From NCBI GenBank assembly GCA_963738365.1, contig CAVTWH010000007.1:62001-126000 (forward strand): DNA of 64,000 bases, given 5' to 3'. A program made the position numbers and the translations under genes. Source of the DNA: CAVTWH01 sp963738365 (GTDB lineage: Bacteria > Actinomycetota > Actinomycetes > Mycobacteriales > Micromonosporaceae). The notes beneath the pieces were generated by a model that was given only the letters and a program-made list of their open reading frames with translations, was not told the DNA's origin and did not search any database. Positions 44,816-54,188 of the stretch are shown piece after piece. Positions within the stretch are counted from its first letter, which is position 1; every line of letters begins with the position of its first letter.

Positions 44816-46717
44816 ATGCAAGCTCAGTTGATCAGACCGCAGCGGCGCTGGCCACGCCGCTGGCGCCTGGGCGTGGCCGCTGTCGCGGTGGCCGTAACGA
44901 CCGCCGCCACGGCGGGGACGTTCCTGGGTACCGCCTCGGCGGCCACCCTCACCGCGACCGTGACCGTGAACGCCGGTCAGAACGTCGCCACGTTCTCCGC
45001 TGCGGAGGTGGGCGCGAACGTCGCGATCTGGGACGGCGCGTTGGCCGACCCGCAGACCAGCACGCTGTTGAAGAACGCCGCGGTGTCCTTCGTGCGCTAC
45101 CCCGGCGGCTCGTACGGCGACATCTACCACTGGCAGACCAACACCGCCCCCGGCGGCTACGTCGCCCCGAACACCGACTTCGACCACTACATGACCATGG
45201 TGAAGGGCGCCGGCGCGCAGCCCATCGTCATTGCCAACTACGGCTCCGGTACGCCGCAGGAGGCCGCCGACTGGGTGCGGTACGCCAACGTGACCAAGGG
45301 CTACGGCGTCAAGTACTGGGAGATCGGCAACGAGGTCTACGGCAACGGCCACTACGGCGCCAACTGGGAGACCGACAACCACAGCGACAAGAGCCCGCGC
45401 GGGTACGCCAGCAACTTCCTGCAGTACGCCAGCGCCATGAAGGCCGTCGACCCGACCATCAAGATCGGCGTGGTGCTGACCACGCCCACCTACTGGCCGG
45501 ACGGGAACGTGGCCTCCGGCGACTCCGCCGACTGGAACGACACCGTGATGTCGGTGGTGAAGAACTCGGCCGACTTCGGGATCTTCCACTACTACCCCGG
45601 CGGTACCAGCGAGGCCGATCAACTCACCAAGCCGGCGCAGCTGGGCAGCATCGTGTCGCAGTTCCGGGCCGACATGAACAAGTACGCCACCAACAACCCC
45701 GGCGTGTTCATCACCGAGGTGAACAGCGGCGCCGCCCCGTCCGACACCCAGATGCAGGCGCTGTTCGCCGCCGACATGTACCTGACCGCCGCCGAGAGCG
45801 GGGTGACCAACGCCGACTGGTGGAACGTCCGCAACGGGGTCGGCGCCACCTCCACCGACGTCACCGGTACCACCGACTACGGCGACGGCGGCTTCATCTC
45901 CAGCGGCGCGGGCGCCGAGCCGCCCGCCGGCACGCCGTTCGCCACCTACTACGGCATCCAGATGGTCAGCCGGGTGGCCGGTGCCGGCGACACCCTGGTC
46001 CGGTCGAGCTCCAGCAACTCGCTGCTGGGCGTGCACGCGGCGAAGCGGGCCAACGGCAACCTGGACGTGCTGCTGCTCAACCGGGATCCGAACAACTCCT
46101 ACCAGGTGAACCTGTCCTACAGCGGGTACAGCCCGGCGGCCAGCGTGACCGTCGACTCGTTCACCAACCGCGGCACGTCGATCGTGACCAGCTCCCAGGG
46201 CAGCGCGAGCAGCCAGACCATTCCGCCGTACTCCCTGGTCACGGTCCATCTCCGGCCCGCCGGCAGCAGCCAGACCCCGTCGAGTCCGCCGGCCAGCAGC
46301 AAGCCGCCGTCGAGCCCGCCGGCCAGCAGTCAGCCGCCGTCCAGCCCGCCGGCCAGCAGCCAGCCGCCGTCGAGCCGGCCGCCGTCGAGCGCGCCGCCGG
46401 CCAGCAGCCGGCCGCCGACCACGGGCGCGTGCTCCGCCACCTACCGCACGGTCAACCCCTGGCCGGGTGGCTTCCAGGGTGAGGTCACGGTAACCGCCGG
46501 CTCCTCGGCGATTACCAGCTGGACCACCATCTGGACGCTGGCCAGCGGCCAGACGATCACCCAACTCTGGAGCGGCACGTTGACCACCAGCGGCTCCGCC
46601 GTCACCGTCCGCAACGTGTCCTGGAACGGCGCGCTGAGCCCGGGCAGCTCGACGACGTACGGCTTCATCGCCAACGGGACACCCAGCTCACCCACCATCA
46701 CCTGTACCAGTCCCTGA
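44816..46717 (+). CDS. Secreted clan-A glycosidase (arabinofuranosidase-like) + CBM2
   Basis: A 633-residue exported enzyme. The signal peptide (RPQRRWPRRWRLGVAAVAVA...) ends near TASAAT. The catalytic domain (about 45-480) has SFVRYPGGSYGDIYHWQTN, the acid/base glutamate in KYWEIGNEVYGNGHYG, and a second candidate glutamate in VFITEVNSGAAPSD. This GNE/TE pattern fits clan GH-A; it resembles GH51-like arabinofuranosidases and proteins annotated only as cellulose-binding. A linker of repeated PPASSQPPSSPPAS units precedes a C-terminal CBM2 (WPGGFQGEVTVTAGSSAI). AAGGAGAACG precedes the ATG. Family assignment is uncertain. Confidence 0.8.
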   Translation: MQAQLIRPQRRWPRRWRLGVAAVAVAVTTAATAGTFLGTASAATLTATVTVNAGQNVATFSAAEVGANVAIWDGALADPQTSTLLKNAAVSFVRYPGGSYGDIYHWQTNTAPGGYVAPNTDFDHYMTMVKGAGAQPIVIANYGSGTPQEAADWVRYANVTKGYGVKYWEIGNEVYGNGHYGANWETDNHSDKSPRGYASNFLQYASAMKAVDPTIKIGVVLTTPTYWPDGNVASGDSADWNDTVMSVVKNSADFGIFHYYPGGTSEADQLTKPAQLGSIVSQFRADMNKYATNNPGVFITEVNSGAAPSDTQMQALFAADMYLTAAESGVTNADWWNVRNGVGATSTDVTGTTDYGDGGFISSGAGAEPPAGTPFATYYGIQMVSRVAGAGDTLVRSSSSNSLLGVHAAKRANGNLDVLLLNRDPNNSYQVNLSYSGYSPAASVTVDSFTNRGTSIVTSSQGSASSQTIPPYSLVTVHLRPAGSSQTPSSPPASSKPPSSPPASSQPPSSPPASSQPPSSRPPSSAPPASSRPPTTGACSATYRTVNPWPGGFQGEVTVTAGSSAITSWTTIWTLASGQTITQLWSGTLTTSGSAVTVRNVSWNGALSPGSSTTYGFIANGTPSSPTITCTSP

Positions 46718-46726
46718 CGACGGGTG

Positions 46727-46764
46727 CCGCGACGCCCCGGGCCGGGTGGCCCGGCGCGTCGCGG
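46727..46764. terminator. 17-bp hairpin with one mismatch between convergent CAZyme genes
   Basis: Bases 46727-46743 (starting CCGCGACGC) pair with 46748-46764 around a four-base GGGT loop, with one mismatch. It lies ten bases after the glycosidase stop and 13 before the end of the convergent esterase gene. Confidence 0.8.
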
Positions 46765-46776
46765 GTACCGGGCAGG

Positions 46777-48330
46777 TCAGCCGGGCGCGCAGGCGTTCCC
46801 GTTGAGGGTGAAGGAACTGGGCACCGGGTTGGCCGAGCCGGCCGAGGCGATGAAGCCGAAGCTGGCCGAGCCGCCCACCGGGATGCTCGCGTTCCAGGTG
46901 GCGTTGGTGACGGTCACCGCTGCGCCGCTCTGGGCGTAGCTGCCGTTCCACGCCTGGCTGATCACCTGCCCGGCGCCGAACGACCAGCGCAGCGCCCAGC
47001 CGGTCAGCGGGCTCGGGCCGGTGTTGCCGATCGTCACGTCGCCCTGGAACCCGCCGGACCACCGGCTGGTCACCACATACCGCGTCGTGCAGCTGGCCGC
47101 GCCACCGCTCGGCGAAGCGCTCTGGGACGGTGAAGTGCCGGCTGACGGTGAAGTGCCGGCTGACGGCGAAGTGCTGGCCGACCGGGACGGGCTGGCCGGA
47201 GCAGACGCGCTCGGCGACCGGGACGGGCCGGCCGAGGCCGTGGGGGAGGGCGACGTGGTCGCGCCGAGCCTGGCCGAGATGATGGGGGCCAGGTGATCCG
47301 CGATGATCCGGTGTCCGGCGTCGTTGGGGTGCACGGAGTCGGACATGTCAGCCGAGCTGAGCCAGCCCTCGGTCGTGACGGAGAAGACGTTCCGGTCGCC
47401 CGCGTTGGTGGCCGTGGTCACGGCGGCCAGCGTCTGGGCGGCGTACCGCTTGGTGAAGGTCTCCAGCGCGAAGATGGCCGCGTTCGGGTACCTGGCGCGG
47501 ATCTCGTGCAGCAGGTTGAGGTAGGACGCCTGGAACTGGGTGGTGCTCACCGAGTGCCCGACGTCGTTGGTGCCCAGGTTGATCACCACCGCGTCGGCCT
47601 GGTAGCGGCTGAAGTCCCAGTTCGGGTTGGCGGCGTTGGGGTTGAGCTTGAGGAACTGGGTCTCCAGCCCGACGCAGCCGTCCGCGGTGGCCACCAGGCA
47701 GGCGCCGCCCTGCGCGATCTGGGTGTGGCGCACGCCGAGCCGCTGGCCGATCAGCCAGCCGTAGGCGGTCAGCGCGTTCTGTGACGTGGTGGTGCCGACG
47801 GTGATCGAGTCGCCGACGAACTCCACCAGCCTGGGCGGCACCGGCGGGGCGAAGGTGTGCGCCCCGGAGCCCAGGATCAGCCCTTGGAACACCGCGTCGC
47901 CGTGGTACGAGCCGGCCACCACGCGGTAGGAGACCCGCAGCGTGTGGTTGCCGGAAGCCAGCGGTGTCGGGGTCAGGTTCACCGTGCCGCTGACGTTCTG
48001 CCGGTACACGTCGGGGCCGCCGTCGATACTCGAGTACAGGTCGATGCTCTGCCGCTGCCTGAGCTTCACGGTGCTGCCGGTGAACCCGGTGGTGAGGTAG
48101 GCGCCCGCCCAGTAGGGCACGTACGCGGCCGGGTTGGTGGTGTCCCAGCGGCCGACGAAGGTGATGTTCGGGTCGGTCGGCGAGCCGTCCCCGGTGGCCG
48201 CCTGCGCCGCCGGCAGCGCCATCAGGACCAACGCGGCCACCAGCGCGGCCACCAGCGCGGCCACCAGCGCGGCCACCAGCGCGGCGGCCAGTGCGGCCAA
48301 CGGTCGATGCGCTTTTCCGCGGTACGACAC
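46777..48330 (-). CDS. Secreted CE2-like SGNH acetyl esterase + CBM2
   Basis: A 517-residue exported esterase. The signal peptide contains five in-frame copies of a four-residue ALVA unit. Residues about 55-160 form a jelly-roll domain (VGRWDTTNPAAYVPYWAGAYL) as in carbohydrate esterase family 2. The SGNH domain (about 165-375) has VEFVGDSITVG (block I), VINLGTNDVGHS (block III) and MSDSVHPNDAGH (block V with Asp/His). A Ser/Pro/Ala-rich linker joins a C-terminal CBM2 (SRWSGGFQGDVTIGNTG). It likely deacetylates xylan or other hemicellulose. It follows the CE12-like gene on the same strand by 28 bases. Confidence 0.88.
   Translation of the reverse strand: MSYRGKAHRPLAALAAALVAALVAALVAALVAALVLMALPAAQAATGDGSPTDPNITFVGRWDTTNPAAYVPYWAGAYLTTGFTGSTVKLRQRQSIDLYSSIDGGPDVYRQNVSGTVNLTPTPLASGNHTLRVSYRVVAGSYHGDAVFQGLILGSGAHTFAPPVPPRLVEFVGDSITVGTTTSQNALTAYGWLIGQRLGVRHTQIAQGGACLVATADGCVGLETQFLKLNPNAANPNWDFSRYQADAVVINLGTNDVGHSVSTTQFQASYLNLLHEIRARYPNAAIFALETFTKRYAAQTLAAVTTATNAGDRNVFSVTTEGWLSSADMSDSVHPNDAGHRIIADHLAPIISARLGATTSPSPTASAGPSRSPSASAPASPSRSASTSPSAGTSPSAGTSPSQSASPSGGAASCTTRYVVTSRWSGGFQGDVTIGNTGPSPLTGWALRWSFGAGQVISQAWNGSYAQSGAAVTVTNATWNASIPVGGSASFGFIASAGSANPVPSSFTLNGNACAPG
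48233..48292 (-). repeat. Five perfect 12-bp tandem repeats in a signal peptide
   Basis: The unit GCGGCCACCAGC is repeated exactly five times, with a partial sixth. On the coding strand it encodes repeated ALVA inside the hydrophobic core of the esterase signal peptide. Twelve bases equal four codons, so copy-number changes keep frame and alter only core length. Confidence 0.9.
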
Positions 48331-48358
48331 CGGAAGTCCCTCCTGTCTCGCGGGGGCG

Positions 48359-49624
48359 CTACCTGAGGTAGGCGGCCAGCGGGAGTTGCTGGTTGCGGAC
48401 CGCCGTGGCGACCAGCCCGGCGATCTGGCGCGCTCCGGCAGCTTCGAAGTGGGTGTGGTCGTTGCAGAAGAAGGCGCCGACCGCGCCGGCGGTGTAGTCG
48501 CCGTTGTTGGGGCACAGCTTCAGCGTGTTGTAGAGCGTGTAGCTCAACTTGTGCAGGTCGATCACCGGCACCGAGTTGGCCGTACCGGCGTTGAACGTCT
48601 CGGTCAGGAAGCCCCGGTTGCCGACGGCCGTGCTGCCGCTGCAGGTGATCGCGGCCACCGGGGTGAGGAAGACCGCGTGCACCCCGCGGGCTTTCGCCGC
48701 CGCTGCCATGACGCCCAACAGCTGCTGATAGCGGGCCGACCCGACGTGCCGGGGGCAGCTGCTGTCGCCGTCGTTGATACCGAATTGGACGAACAGGTAG
48801 TCGCCCGACTTCATCCCGGTGCTGGCGTTGAGCATCGACTGCCACCGGCTGGAGTACGTGTTCGGGTTGATCACGCACTCGCCGGCCGAGTTCTTCGTCG
48901 ACGTCACGTTGGGGTCGTACAGCCAGGTCTGTAGGCTCCGCCCGGCCACCGCGTTGTTGACCACCGTGACATTGCCGTTGAAGTACGGCGCGAACTGGCT
49001 GCCCCAGCCGATCGGGCAGGTGCTGGCGTTGGCCATCGTCGAGTCGCCGGCCAGCCAGATGGTCACCTTGGGCTGGCTGCTCGGCGTGGTGCTCGGGGAC
49101 CGGCTCGGCGTGGGGCTCGGGGACCGGCTCGGGGTGGCGCTCGGCGGCAGGCTCGGGGTGGCGCTGCCGGGGGTGGTCGACGGGCCGGTGCACGGCGTCG
49201 GCGCGGGCGAGCCGCCACAGCCGACACCGTTGAGCGCGAACCCGGTCGGCACCGGATTGCCGCTGGTCCAGGCGCCGTTGAAGCCGAAGTTCACGGTGCC
49301 GTCGGTGGCTATCGCGGCGTTGTAGCTCAGGCCCGTCGCGGTGACCGCGGCGCCGCTCTGAGTCAGCGTGGCGTTCCACGCCTGTGTGACGCTCTGCCCG
49401 CTGGCGAAACTCCAGCTGAGCATCCACCCGGTGACCGGATCGCCGAGGTTGGTGACGGTGACGCTCGCGCCGAAGCCGCCCTGCCACTGGCTGGTGATGG
49501 TGTAGTCGACGCGGCAGCCGGCTGTCGCCGCGCCGGCCAGCGCTCTGGTGAACCCGAATCCCGCCGTCAGCACGGCCAGCGCAGCCACGATCGTGATCGC
49601 GGCGCGACGCTTCGGTACCTGCAT
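48359..49624 (-). CDS. Secreted CBM2 + CE12-like rhamnogalacturonan acetylesterase
   Basis: A 421-residue exported protein with the binding module first. A signal peptide (KRRAAITIVAALAVLTAGF to about ALAGA) is followed by CBM2 (about 35-135, SQWQGGFGASVTVTNLGDP, VNFGFNGAWTSGNPVP). A linker of PSRSPSPT-type repeats follows, then an SGNH esterase (about 185-421). Blocks are IWLAGDSTMAN, AGRSLQTWL, VQFGINDGDSS and CNDHTHFEAAGA (Asp-x-x-His). This fits rhamnogalacturonan acetylesterases of family CE12, which remove acetyl groups from pectin. It is probably the first gene of an operon with the CE2-like esterase. Confidence 0.88.
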   Translation of the reverse strand: MQVPKRRAAITIVAALAVLTAGFGFTRALAGAATAGCRVDYTITSQWQGGFGASVTVTNLGDPVTGWMLSWSFASGQSVTQAWNATLTQSGAAVTATGLSYNAAIATDGTVNFGFNGAWTSGNPVPTGFALNGVGCGGSPAPTPCTGPSTTPGSATPSLPPSATPSRSPSPTPSRSPSTTPSSQPKVTIWLAGDSTMANASTCPIGWGSQFAPYFNGNVTVVNNAVAGRSLQTWLYDPNVTSTKNSAGECVINPNTYSSRWQSMLNASTGMKSGDYLFVQFGINDGDSSCPRHVGSARYQQLLGVMAAAAKARGVHAVFLTPVAAITCSGSTAVGNRGFLTETFNAGTANSVPVIDLHKLSYTLYNTLKLCPNNGDYTAGAVGAFFCNDHTHFEAAGARQIAGLVATAVRNQQLPLAAYLR

Positions 49625-50088
49625 CGTCGGCTCCTCGTCGAAGGACGGAGTCGGCGGCGGAGTTGGGCCACCCGGCCGCCGTTGCTGCCCGGGTCACCGT
49701 GGCTGGGACGGGCGCCTCGAATGACTGGCCGATTGTTACGTTTCGATGGGTACCAGGGAAGACCGGGAAATCTCGGCACAGCTGACGTGCGTTCCGATAG
49801 ACATTGACCAGCGTGTATCTAGATACCGACGAATGGAATTTTCATCGGACCGGCCGGCACCCGGGTCGGGTGACCTGGACCAGCACAGGACATCTCCGGG
49901 ACAGCTGTCCCATGCGGGGCAGCGACGTCGACCACTATCCTGTGACCCGGTCCGAGGCAACGCCGCACCGCTGACCCGCGGTTCGACCGTGGTCCCGTGG
50001 CCCTGCACCCGCGACTGCCTGCCCCGCACCCCGCAGATCGCTGGGCTGCCGCTGCGTCCTGCGGCCATCCCCTCCAGAGAGGTCCTTC
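49625..50088. promoter_or_regulatory. 464-bp divergent region
   Basis: It carries the promoters of the leftward esterase pair and the rightward secreted hypothetical gene. An AT-richer stretch around 49730-49850 (GATTGTTACGTTTCGATGG and further) is the likely regulatory core. I see no gene or strong palindrome. Confidence 0.4.
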
Positions 50089-50922
50089 ATGTCCCGTGTT
50101 CTCTTCGGCAGGCTGGCCGGCGGCCTGATCGCCGCCGCCACCGTGTGCACCGCCATCGTCAGCGTGCCCGGCGTCGCCCTGGCCAGTACAGCCCAGTGGA
50201 ACACCGTCTACGACATGCAGGACGACAACGTCTTCGACCTCCGGACAAGCTCCACCTACTGGACGGTGGCGGCAGCGCGGTCGAAGCCGGGCCAGGACTT
50301 CGACCTGGCCGTCACCTCCGCGAGCTCCGGACAGGTGGCCACCAGCGACGCCTACGGCGGCGACACCGACTTCGTCGCCATCGACACCAACCGGCTGGCG
50401 CCCGGCAACTACCAGGCCAACGTGTACCGCTTCGGTGGCGACGGAAGTGACGGCTACGACTTCCAGTTCGCCAGCCGGAACGTCACCTTCACGCCCACCC
50501 TCTACGGGCAGACCACGGGCAGCCCGGGCAACAGCGGGGACCAGGTGGACTACGACCCGGCCGTCACCCGCGGCACCGACGTGGCCCGGATCTACGACGT
50601 GTCACTGCAGGCCGGGCAGTACTACGTCCTCAAGTCGGCCTACGACTTCCGGGACGACGGCAACGTCTTCCTGGTCTCCAGCGACCCGGCCAACAAGGCC
50701 ACCTGGATGCGTGGCCGCCCCGCGGCGCTGCGGGTGACCACGAAGAACATGGGTGTCCACAGCGGCGGCTGCACCCGGTTCAAGGCGGCCCGCACCGCCT
50801 GGTACGGCCTGGTCGTGCTCTTCGACGACCACAACGGTGGCTACCACGACTACGAGGTCTTCGACGTCGAGAAGGCCAAGTCCACCGACGGCACCTTCTG
50901 CGAGCAGGCCGGCTCCTTCTAA
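50089..50922 (+). CDS. Secreted hypothetical protein
   Basis: A 277-residue exported protein: signal peptide (LFGRLAGGLIAAATVCTAIV, cleavage near ALAST), then a beta-rich mature part with repeated YDxQDDNVFDL / YDFRDDGNVFLV strands and many aspartates and glycines. Two regions, about 35-130 and 150-250, look like related beta-sandwich repeats, similar to pre-peptidase C-terminal-type domains. Two late cysteines (SGGCTRFKAAR and GTFCEQAG) may pair. No catalytic motif is seen. GAGAGG precedes the ATG. Its stop overlaps the stop of the convergent kinase gene by two bases. Confidence 0.7.
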   Translation: MSRVLFGRLAGGLIAAATVCTAIVSVPGVALASTAQWNTVYDMQDDNVFDLRTSSTYWTVAAARSKPGQDFDLAVTSASSGQVATSDAYGGDTDFVAIDTNRLAPGNYQANVYRFGGDGSDGYDFQFASRNVTFTPTLYGQTTGSPGNSGDQVDYDPAVTRGTDVARIYDVSLQAGQYYVLKSAYDFRDDGNVFLVSSDPANKATWMRGRPAALRVTTKNMGVHSGGCTRFKAARTAWYGLVVLFDDHNGGYHDYEVFDVEKAKSTDGTFCEQAGSF

Positions 50923-53198
50923 CGGGCCGATCCGCGCACGGCGGGGGCAGCCTGCGCCGTGCGCGGATCGGGACACGCACCGGGCAGCGGCAGCCGGCAG
51001 CTGACCCGGGTGCCGCCCGGTACGTCCGCCGTGATCGAGGCGCTGCCGCCCAGCTCGGCGCAGCGCTCCCGGATGCTGGTCAGCCCCATCCCGGGGCGGT
51101 GGTTCGGGGCCAGGCCGCGCCCGTTGTCGCAGACCGCGACGTGCACGTCCCCGTCCAGCCAGATCCGCACGTCGCAGGTGGACGCCCCGGAGTGGCGCAC
51201 GACGTTGGTCAGCGCCTCGGACACGATCCGGTAGGCGGCGACCTCCACCGTCGCCGACAGGCGCCCGGTGCCCAGCGCACAGTGCAGCGTGGTCCGTACG
51301 CCACCGCCCAGGCCGGCGACCATTTCCCGGAGCGCGGCCTCCAGACCCAGGTGGTCCAGGATGGTCGGGCGCAGCCCGTCGACCAGCCGACGGATGTCCT
51401 GGACCACCGAGCGGTGGATGTCGGCCAGCTCGGCGAGGATGCGTTCGGTCGCGTCGGGGTCGGTGTGGATGAGCGAGCGACCGAGTTCGAGCCGCATCGA
51501 CGCGGAGGCGATGGTAGGGCCGAGGCCGTCGTGGATCTCGCGGCGCATGCGGCGGCGTTCGTCTTCCAGCATGGTCACCGCACCCTGCAGCGAACGCCGC
51601 AGGCGCGCCGCCAGCAGCAGGCTGTGGGCGGTGGCGCTGACCTGCTGGGCCAGCCCCTCCAGCAGGCGGCGGTCGGACGTCCCGAACGGCTCCCGGTCGG
51701 GCCCGGGGTCGAGCACCAGGCGGCCGATCCGCTCGCCGTCGTGGACCAGATCGATCGATGTCGGTGCCGGCCCGGGCCGGCCGTGGCCGCTGGGAACCAG
51801 CCGCAGGCCGGGTACCTCGACCGCCGCGTGGGACAGCCGCAGCGTGCGGACCAGGGTGGCGACGAGCTGGTTCAGCACCACCTCGGCCGGCTCCGCCGAG
51901 CGCAGCCGCTGTCCCAACTGCCGCAGCACCTCGTAGGGGTCCTCGCGGTCGCCGTAGACCAGCCGGCTGGCCACCCGACGCAGCGCGGTGTGCGCCGCCG
52001 AGAAGGACAGCGCGACGACCACGGCGAAGAGCACGGGTGCCGGATGCAGCCGGGCGTGCAGGCCGGCGCTGATCACGGCGGCGGCCCCCAGGTAGGCGAG
52101 GACCAGGCCGACGGTCACCACCGCGTACAACAGCGAGCGGCGCAGGACTATCTGGATGTCCCACAGCCGGTAGCGCAGGATCGCCGCGGCGTGCAGCAGC
52201 TGCGCGGGAACGCAGACCAGCGTGAAATAGTCCCAGCTGACCAGCGGATGCCCGGTGAGCAGCTCGGGGATCCGGCCGAGCAGCAGGTACCCGGTGGCGA
52301 GCCAGGCCAGGCCGTAGCTGATCAGTCGCATCCGGTGCCGCGCGACCGGGTCGCGGGCGAGCAGGTAGCTGACCGCGACAGCCGCCAGCACCAGGACCGG
52401 GAAGAACGCGGCGGCCGGTACCGACACCGACACCAGCAGCTGGGACCGCGGCAGCCCGGCGCGCGTCGGCAGGCTCACCAGCAGCGCGCCGGCATAGCCC
52501 AGGAACGGCAGCGCGAAGGCCGACAGGGCCAGCCACGGGCGGCGACGCAGCACCGGCCACGGCCGGGGGAACGAGGCGACGAACAGCAGCATGCACGCCC
52601 ACACCAGGCAGTTGGCCACCTCGGCGACGGCGGTGACCCACAGCCGCCCGGTCGCCACGTCGATGACCTGGGTTCCGTACCACTGCGACGACGCGTAGCC
52701 GACGAACTGCAGCACGGCGGTGCCGTAGAGGGCGACGGCCGCCGGGTCACGTGGCCTTCGCGCCACCACGAAGCAGGCCACCAGTACGACCAGCCCGACG
52801 TAGGGCAGCGTGGCGACGTGGTGCGCGACGAGCTGCCAGAACGGGTACCGGGTCAGGGTCACCGGCACGCGCAGGTGCGATCCGTCGCGTACCACGTCGT
52901 AGACGACCACGTCGCCGGTGCGGGGCGCCGGCCCGGCCCGCGCCGTGGCGCCCAGCGGACGACCGTCCACCGCGGTTACCCGGTCCCCGGCGCGCAGTGC
53001 GTGGCCGGCGCCGAGCGCGTCCGCGACCACCACGCCGTCCGGCTGCCAGGCTTGTGAAGCGATGGTGACGACGGTGCCGTCGGAGGGATGTCCGGCCCGG
53101 GCCGCCCAGAGCCAGCCCAGCGCCAGGAGACAGCCCATCAGGGCGACGGCCATCCGGACGAGCCAGCTGCGTGCGGCCCGCGCGCCGGTGTCGGCCAT
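50919..53198 (-). CDS. NarL-type sensor histidine kinase with PDZ-like sensor region
   Basis: A 759-residue membrane kinase. After a first helix (AVALMGCLLALGWLWAARAG), an external region looks like a PDZ domain (GAGHALRAGDRVTAVDGRPLG). About eight further hydrophobic segments follow (residues about 125-400), then a GAF-like region (about 410-520). The HisKA_3 domain has the phospho-acceptor histidine in MRREIHDGLGPTIASASMRL, and the HATPase has EALTNVVRHS, CDNGRGLAPN and GMGLTSIRERC. GGAGG lies four bases before the ATG. It is divergent from its likely partner response regulator at 53289. The signal is unknown. Confidence 0.92.
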   Translation of the reverse strand: MADTGARAARSWLVRMAVALMGCLLALGWLWAARAGHPSDGTVVTIASQAWQPDGVVVADALGAGHALRAGDRVTAVDGRPLGATARAGPAPRTGDVVVYDVVRDGSHLRVPVTLTRYPFWQLVAHHVATLPYVGLVVLVACFVVARRPRDPAAVALYGTAVLQFVGYASSQWYGTQVIDVATGRLWVTAVAEVANCLVWACMLLFVASFPRPWPVLRRRPWLALSAFALPFLGYAGALLVSLPTRAGLPRSQLLVSVSVPAAAFFPVLVLAAVAVSYLLARDPVARHRMRLISYGLAWLATGYLLLGRIPELLTGHPLVSWDYFTLVCVPAQLLHAAAILRYRLWDIQIVLRRSLLYAVVTVGLVLAYLGAAAVISAGLHARLHPAPVLFAVVVALSFSAAHTALRRVASRLVYGDREDPYEVLRQLGQRLRSAEPAEVVLNQLVATLVRTLRLSHAAVEVPGLRLVPSGHGRPGPAPTSIDLVHDGERIGRLVLDPGPDREPFGTSDRRLLEGLAQQVSATAHSLLLAARLRRSLQGAVTMLEDERRRMRREIHDGLGPTIASASMRLELGRSLIHTDPDATERILAELADIHRSVVQDIRRLVDGLRPTILDHLGLEAALREMVAGLGGGVRTTLHCALGTGRLSATVEVAAYRIVSEALTNVVRHSGASTCDVRIWLDGDVHVAVCDNGRGLAPNHRPGMGLTSIRERCAELGGSASITADVPGGTRVSCRLPLPGACPDPRTAQAAPAVRGSAR

Positions 53199-53288
53199 CG
53201 ATCCTCCAGAATGTCACGCCGGTGTCACACTAGCGGCCGCATGCCACCATCGAGGGCGCAGCGCTGCTGCCCGACGCTGGGAGGGATC

Positions 53289-53984
53289 GTGTTCGAGACC
53301 AACCCGGGCCGACCGCTCCTGCGGGTGTTGATCGCCGACGACCACCCCATCTTCCTCGCCGGACTGCGGCAGGTCCTGCAGACCTACCCGGGGCTGGCCT
53401 GCATCGCGGCGGTGGCCACCGGCGCGGAAGCCGTGCAGGTCGCGCTCGCCGAGCGCCCGGACGTGGCCGTACTGGACATCAACCTGCCCGACGTGTCCGG
53501 GGTGGCGGTGGCCCGGGCGATCGGTGCCGAGGCGCCCGGCGTCGGCCTGCTGATGCTCACCATGCTCGGCGACGACGAGTCCCTGTTCGCCGCGCTGCGG
53601 GCCGGCGCCCGCGGGTACCTGCTCAAGGGGTCGACCCCCGACGAGGTGGTGGCGGCGATCCGGGCGGTCGCCGCGGGCGGGGCCGTGTTCGGGCAGAGTC
53701 TCGCCGCGCGCATGGTCGACTACTTCACTGCCGACCCGGCGGCCTACCAGGCCGCAACGGCCGGTGAGGCGCCGGCGTTGCCGGAGCTGACCGAGCGTGA
53801 GCGGGAGATCCTGGCCTTCCTCGCCGACGGCGCGTCGAACCCGGCGATCGCGGCCAGGCTGCACCTGAGCCCGAAGACGGTCCGCAACCACGTATCGAGC
53901 ATCCTCGCCAAGCTGCAGGTCGCCGACCGACGCCAGGCCATGCTGCGCGCCCGCGAGGCCGGCCTGGGCTCGTCCGACCGTTGA
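53289..53984 (+). CDS. NarL/FixJ-family response regulator
   Basis: A 231-residue regulator. The receiver domain (about 12-130) has VLIADDHPIFLAGLRQVL with the acidic pocket, VAVLDINLPDVSGV with the phospho-acceptor aspartate, LMLTMLGDDESLFAALRAGARGYLLKG with the conserved Thr and Lys. The C-terminal GerE domain is LTEREREILAFLADGASNPAIAARLHLSPKTVRNHVSSIL (about 165-205). The GTG at 53289 has GGGAGGG three bases upstream. It pairs with the divergent histidine kinase across 90 bases. Its position among polysaccharidase genes makes them possible targets. Confidence 0.93.
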   Translation: MFETNPGRPLLRVLIADDHPIFLAGLRQVLQTYPGLACIAAVATGAEAVQVALAERPDVAVLDINLPDVSGVAVARAIGAEAPGVGLLMLTMLGDDESLFAALRAGARGYLLKGSTPDEVVAAIRAVAAGGAVFGQSLAARMVDYFTADPAAYQAATAGEAPALPELTEREREILAFLADGASNPAIAARLHLSPKTVRNHVSSILAKLQVADRRQAMLRAREAGLGSSDR

Positions 53985-54176
53985 CGCGCCGAAGCGCCGG
54001 GCCCGATGACTCGGCGGGCGGCCGGGGCATAACAGCTTCAGGGCGGCGTTCTGCCAGGTGAAACGGGGGAGATACGCCGGGCGCTGCGGACCGGGAAGTG
54101 TTTGGCTCGCATCGATTGACGGCGCCGACCACGGTAGGTATGTTTCCGGCAGAAACTTGCAGTTATGCGGGCGATA

Positions 54177-54188
54177 GTTTCGAGAAAC
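54177..54188. promoter_or_regulatory. GTTTC-2-GAAAC inverted repeat
   Basis: GTTTCGAGAAAC consists of two inverted five-base half-sites two bases apart. The half-site GAAAC also occurs in the GAAACTTTC motifs at 40921, 41127 and 44501 near other glycosidase genes. It lies 590 bases before the GH62 start, which is far for an operator of that gene. Confidence 0.4.

Noticed and set aside
44792..46564. 590-codon minus-strand frame opposite the clan-A glycosidase
   Set aside because: The translation is Gly/Val/Arg/His noise, whereas the plus strand encodes a signal peptide, catalytic domain and CBM2.
48233..48292. CRISPR-like array
   Set aside because: The 12-bp repeats are contiguous without spacers and lie in frame inside a signal peptide.
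50602..53057. Long open frames in other phases and on the opposite strand of the histidine kinase gene
   Set aside because: The kinase frame has all H, N, G1 and G2 boxes; the others are GC-driven shadows.
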